Origin: Candidatus Omnitrophota bacterium
GTDB taxonomy: Bacteria; Omnitrophota; Gorgyraeia; Zapsychrales; JANLHA01
Direction: 5' to 3'
NCBI GenBank assembly: GCA_029560465.1
Contig: JAKQKX010000087.1
Coordinates: 1-55,787, forward strand
Length of the DNA stretch: 55,787 nt
The notes under the pieces were generated by a model. The model searched no databases. It saw nothing but the letters and a program-made list of their open reading frames with translations, and was not told the origin of the DNA. The number at the start of each line of letters is the position of its first letter. The first letter of the stretch is position 1. The position numbers and the translations under genes were made by a program. Positions 53,785 through 55,787 of the stretch are shown in pieces.

Positions 53785-55335
53785 TTATTCTATTGAGGTG
53801 ATTAAGCCTCTGCGCTTTTTGTAAAGGATTCTTAAAAAGATTAGATAGATGATAATAAACAAGGATGAGCCATAAAATAATGAACCAAAATAGTTCAAGT
53901 TTAGAAAATTGATAAAACTATAAATTCTGTAGAAAATAATTAATAGAATCAAAAGGTATAAAATACTTTTTATAATGGTCCAGAAATACTGTATGTTAAA
54001 AATTTGGATATTTTTGTTGTTTAAATAACAATAGATCCATACGCAGTATATAAAGTACATAGCTAAAGTTGATAAAGGTAACCCCAAAATATCAAAATAT
54101 CGAACAAGAATGGTGTTAAATAGCAATTTTATAACGAAGATTGATGGATAAAGAATAATAAAGAATTTATTCTTATGGATTGCTGAAACAATTCGGGTTG
54201 CGATCATGGTCGCAGCATGGAAGAAGATTGAGAAAATATAGAATTGTAGAATTGGACTCACTGAGGAAGTTTCTTCTATAGTAAATTTGCCTCTTTCAAA
54301 GAAAATCCCTATAATATCGCTGGAGAATAGAAAGACGTAATAACAGAAAGGAATTATGATTATAACTAAGAAATAAATTGCTTTGCGAACCGCGTGAACG
54401 AGTTTGTTCGTTTCGTTTTTTACGGTCCATTCGGAGAAATATGAAAAGACGGCAATCCCTAAACTGTACGCCAGAATCGAAGACAGAGCATTGGGAATGC
54501 TTTGTCCATAAGATAAAGCCGATAATTTCCCCGGCCCAAGGTAAGTGGCGGCTTGTTTGTCAATGAAAGACACGAAAGTGGGGAAAATTAAGGCAATAAA
54601 TAAATAAAAGAATTGGTGAAAATCCGTTCCTGTCTTTAAAATGTGGAAATTGAACCTTATCCGTTTGAAAGAAAAAAGTTTTTTTTGTGCCGTCTTAAAA
54701 TAGATTAAGAGAAAACTAATAATGGCCCCTAGAACGAATCCATAAATAATTGAGAAAATTCTTAAATACTGATGTAGGGTTAGGATAGAAATGACTCCTA
54801 TAAAAGGAATAAATATTTGGGGATAGAGAGAGTCTTTGTATTGGTGTTCTGCCTGCAAGATTGATACGAAAAAATTGCTGAGTGTGAAGAAAAAGAAATA
54901 TACCCCAATCCATCTGGAGAAACGAAAATAGGTTTGTATTAAGTCATCTGAATTAAATAATGCCGGATTGATTTGAGCTAATAAATAAGGTAGTGTTCCA
55001 CAAGACAATAAGGAAACCAAGAGCACTAATGCTGTGTAGCAGATAAGTATGACAAATAAATAGTCCTGTTTATATTCGGCTTGTTGTTGAGATTTGATTC
55101 TCAGGTAGTTTGGGATGAAATATTGGGTGAAACTGTTGGAGAGGACTGCGTTAACAAGGAGAGGAACCATTAAGGCGTAAAGGTAGATATCAACATATTG
55201 GTTAACACCGAAATATTGGGCAACCAATAAGTCAATAAAGAAATTAATAGTTTTAGTTATTAATAATATCAAAGAAACTATAAATGTTGTTTTCTTGATT
55301 GGGGTAATTTTAAAATTTTTAAATGGTAAATCCAT
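53785..55335 (-). CDS. MurJ/Wzx-like lipid flippase (MviN family)
   Basis: A 516-residue protein with about 14 membrane helices. The first helices (TKTINFFIDLLVAQYFGVNQYVDIYLYALMVP, then NSFTQYFIPNYL) match the MviN/MurJ opening with its VAxxFG-D-A layout. Such proteins move lipid-linked sugars across the inner membrane. The gene is much richer in A+T than its neighbours, with many Ile, Phe, Tyr and Asn codons, and lies between glycosyltransferase genes and an insertion sequence, so recent transfer is likely. It may serve a surface glycan rather than lipid II. Confidence 0.87.
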   Translation of the reverse strand: MDLPFKNFKITPIKKTTFIVSLILLITKTINFFIDLLVAQYFGVNQYVDIYLYALMVPLLVNAVLSNSFTQYFIPNYLRIKSQQQAEYKQDYLFVILICYTALVLLVSLLSCGTLPYLLAQINPALFNSDDLIQTYFRFSRWIGVYFFFFTLSNFFVSILQAEHQYKDSLYPQIFIPFIGVISILTLHQYLRIFSIIYGFVLGAIISFLLIYFKTAQKKLFSFKRIRFNFHILKTGTDFHQFFYLFIALIFPTFVSFIDKQAATYLGPGKLSALSYGQSIPNALSSILAYSLGIAVFSYFSEWTVKNETNKLVHAVRKAIYFLVIIIIPFCYYVFLFSSDIIGIFFERGKFTIEETSSVSPILQFYIFSIFFHAATMIATRIVSAIHKNKFFIILYPSIFVIKLLFNTILVRYFDILGLPLSTLAMYFIYCVWIYCYLNNKNIQIFNIQYFWTIIKSILYLLILLIIFYRIYSFINFLNLNYFGSLFYGSSLFIIIYLIFLRILYKKRRGLITSIE

Positions 55336-55420
55336 AAGGAAAGAAAGTAAATAATATATATCAAGGTTGGGAAACTAAAATTTTTATACCACTGGAACGC
55401 AATAATTTAGGGATTTTATA

Positions 55421-55663
55421 TTAACCAAATTTTTGCGCGTACCCATATATGTCTTCTCCCCATCCAAATAGTTTGAGTGGTAGATTTGTTAAACGGCGTA
55501 AGCGTAACAGTGTTGTCATTTTTTCTATATTGTTATGGGCCAATTTGGCGACGGCATTTGTTTCTTGTTGTTGCGGTATATCTCTAACTTTCGCGATAAT
55601 ATGTTTTAGTGTCGCCGGTTGTATCTCCAGCGTTTCGAGGCGACGCACTAGAAGCCATTTCAA
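55421..55663 (-). pseudogene. Possible 3' remnant of a gene cut by an insertion
   Basis: An open frame of 80 codons, read from a TTG (KWLLVRRLETLEIQ, then LRLRRLTNLPLKLFGWGED). The TTG has no good ribosome site, and a TAG lies two codons before it. The protein-like composition suggests the end of a longer gene whose front was replaced by the insertion sequence to the right. Family not recognised. Confidence 0.3.
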
Positions 55664-55741
55664 AACCTAAAAATTATGCTGTTTAACATATTCTGATGTA
55701 AATAGTTATGCGAGAATAGCCATGGGAAAGGAGAATTCCTT

Positions 55742-55787
55742 ATGGCTAAAACACGCTGGAAGTTGACGGACGAACACTGGGCAAGGC
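55742..55787 (+). CDS. IS5-type transposase, 3' partial
   Basis: The first 15 codons, MAKTRWKLTDEHWAR, match the usual opening of IS4/IS5-class transposases (W-x-LTDEQW). AAGGAG lies 8 bases before the ATG. The gene runs off the right edge. It marks the left end of an insertion sequence; its terminal inverted repeat should be within 55670-55741 but cannot be proven without the other end. Confidence 0.72.
   Translation, partial: MAKTRWKLTDEHWAR

Overview
The window looks like a chromosome segment of a Gram-negative bacterium with an exosortase/PEP-CTERM surface-sorting system. It is about half G+C and uses the standard code. Evidence for an outer membrane is a beta-barrel protein, a LolCDE-like transporter with a LolA-like carrier, and lipoproteins. 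Two proteins end in PEP-CTERM tails, and two paralogous PEP-CTERM-associated N-acyltransferases are present. Together with a UPF0251 (DUF134) protein, CstA and several GT-C membrane proteins, this fits an uncultured lineage such as Omnitrophota (OP3). That placement is an inference from gene content; no rRNA is present.

Region 1 (1-12.4 kb): the end of a PEP-CTERM gene with its terminator and an amidohydrolase on the + strand, then a minus-strand operon read from 7.8 to 1.7 kb: LolA-like carrier, FtsX-type permease, LolD-like ATPase, outer-membrane beta-barrel, PaaK-like adenylate-forming enzyme and E1/ThiF-like adenylyltransferase. Divergent from it are two FeeM/exosortase-type acyltransferases and a three-domain acyl-AMP ligase / acyl carrier / PlsC protein. 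The operon and both acyltransferases share almost the same promoter (TTGACA or TTGCAT, 17-bp spacer, TGN-TAGCAT). This suggests one unit that makes and exports an acylated product.

Region 2 (12.5-19.3 kb): a small PEP-CTERM lipoprotein gene behind a near-perfect sigma-54 promoter, then a five-gene operon (membrane protein, TPR protein, GAF histidine kinase, sigma-54 activator, PocR-GAF sensor) and a UPF0251 gene. Region 3 (19.4-23.1 kb): a cyclophilin, a long coiled-coil protein, a lipoprotein, and two decayed genes, a MobA/MocA-like nucleotidyltransferase and a CoxM/CutM-like FAD subunit. These look like relics of a molybdenum-hydroxylase locus.

Region 4 (23.1-38.3 kb): a tightly packed 12-gene minus-strand run, PilZ-hom-thrC-coaB-apgM-cstA-lysC-cimA-valS-nadC-HEAT-like-CPBP protease. 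It carries much of the aspartate-to-threonine/isoleucine route. There is no thrB, but an ApgM-type protein lies among the threonine genes and is a good candidate for the homoserine kinase. Region 5 (38.3-47.1 kb): tRNA-Pro, gpsA, a GT-C-like protein, a GT2 glycosyltransferase, a tRNA-Thr/Tyr/Gly cluster, a structured spacer, TrpB2, glutathione peroxidase, a frameshifted membrane gene and a membrane-anchored receiver protein. Region 6 (47.3-55.8 kb): recN, a phosphofructokinase with PPi-type active-site residues, two large membrane glycosyltransferase-like proteins, a very A+T-rich MurJ/Wzx-like flippase, and the start of an insertion-sequence transposase at the right edge.
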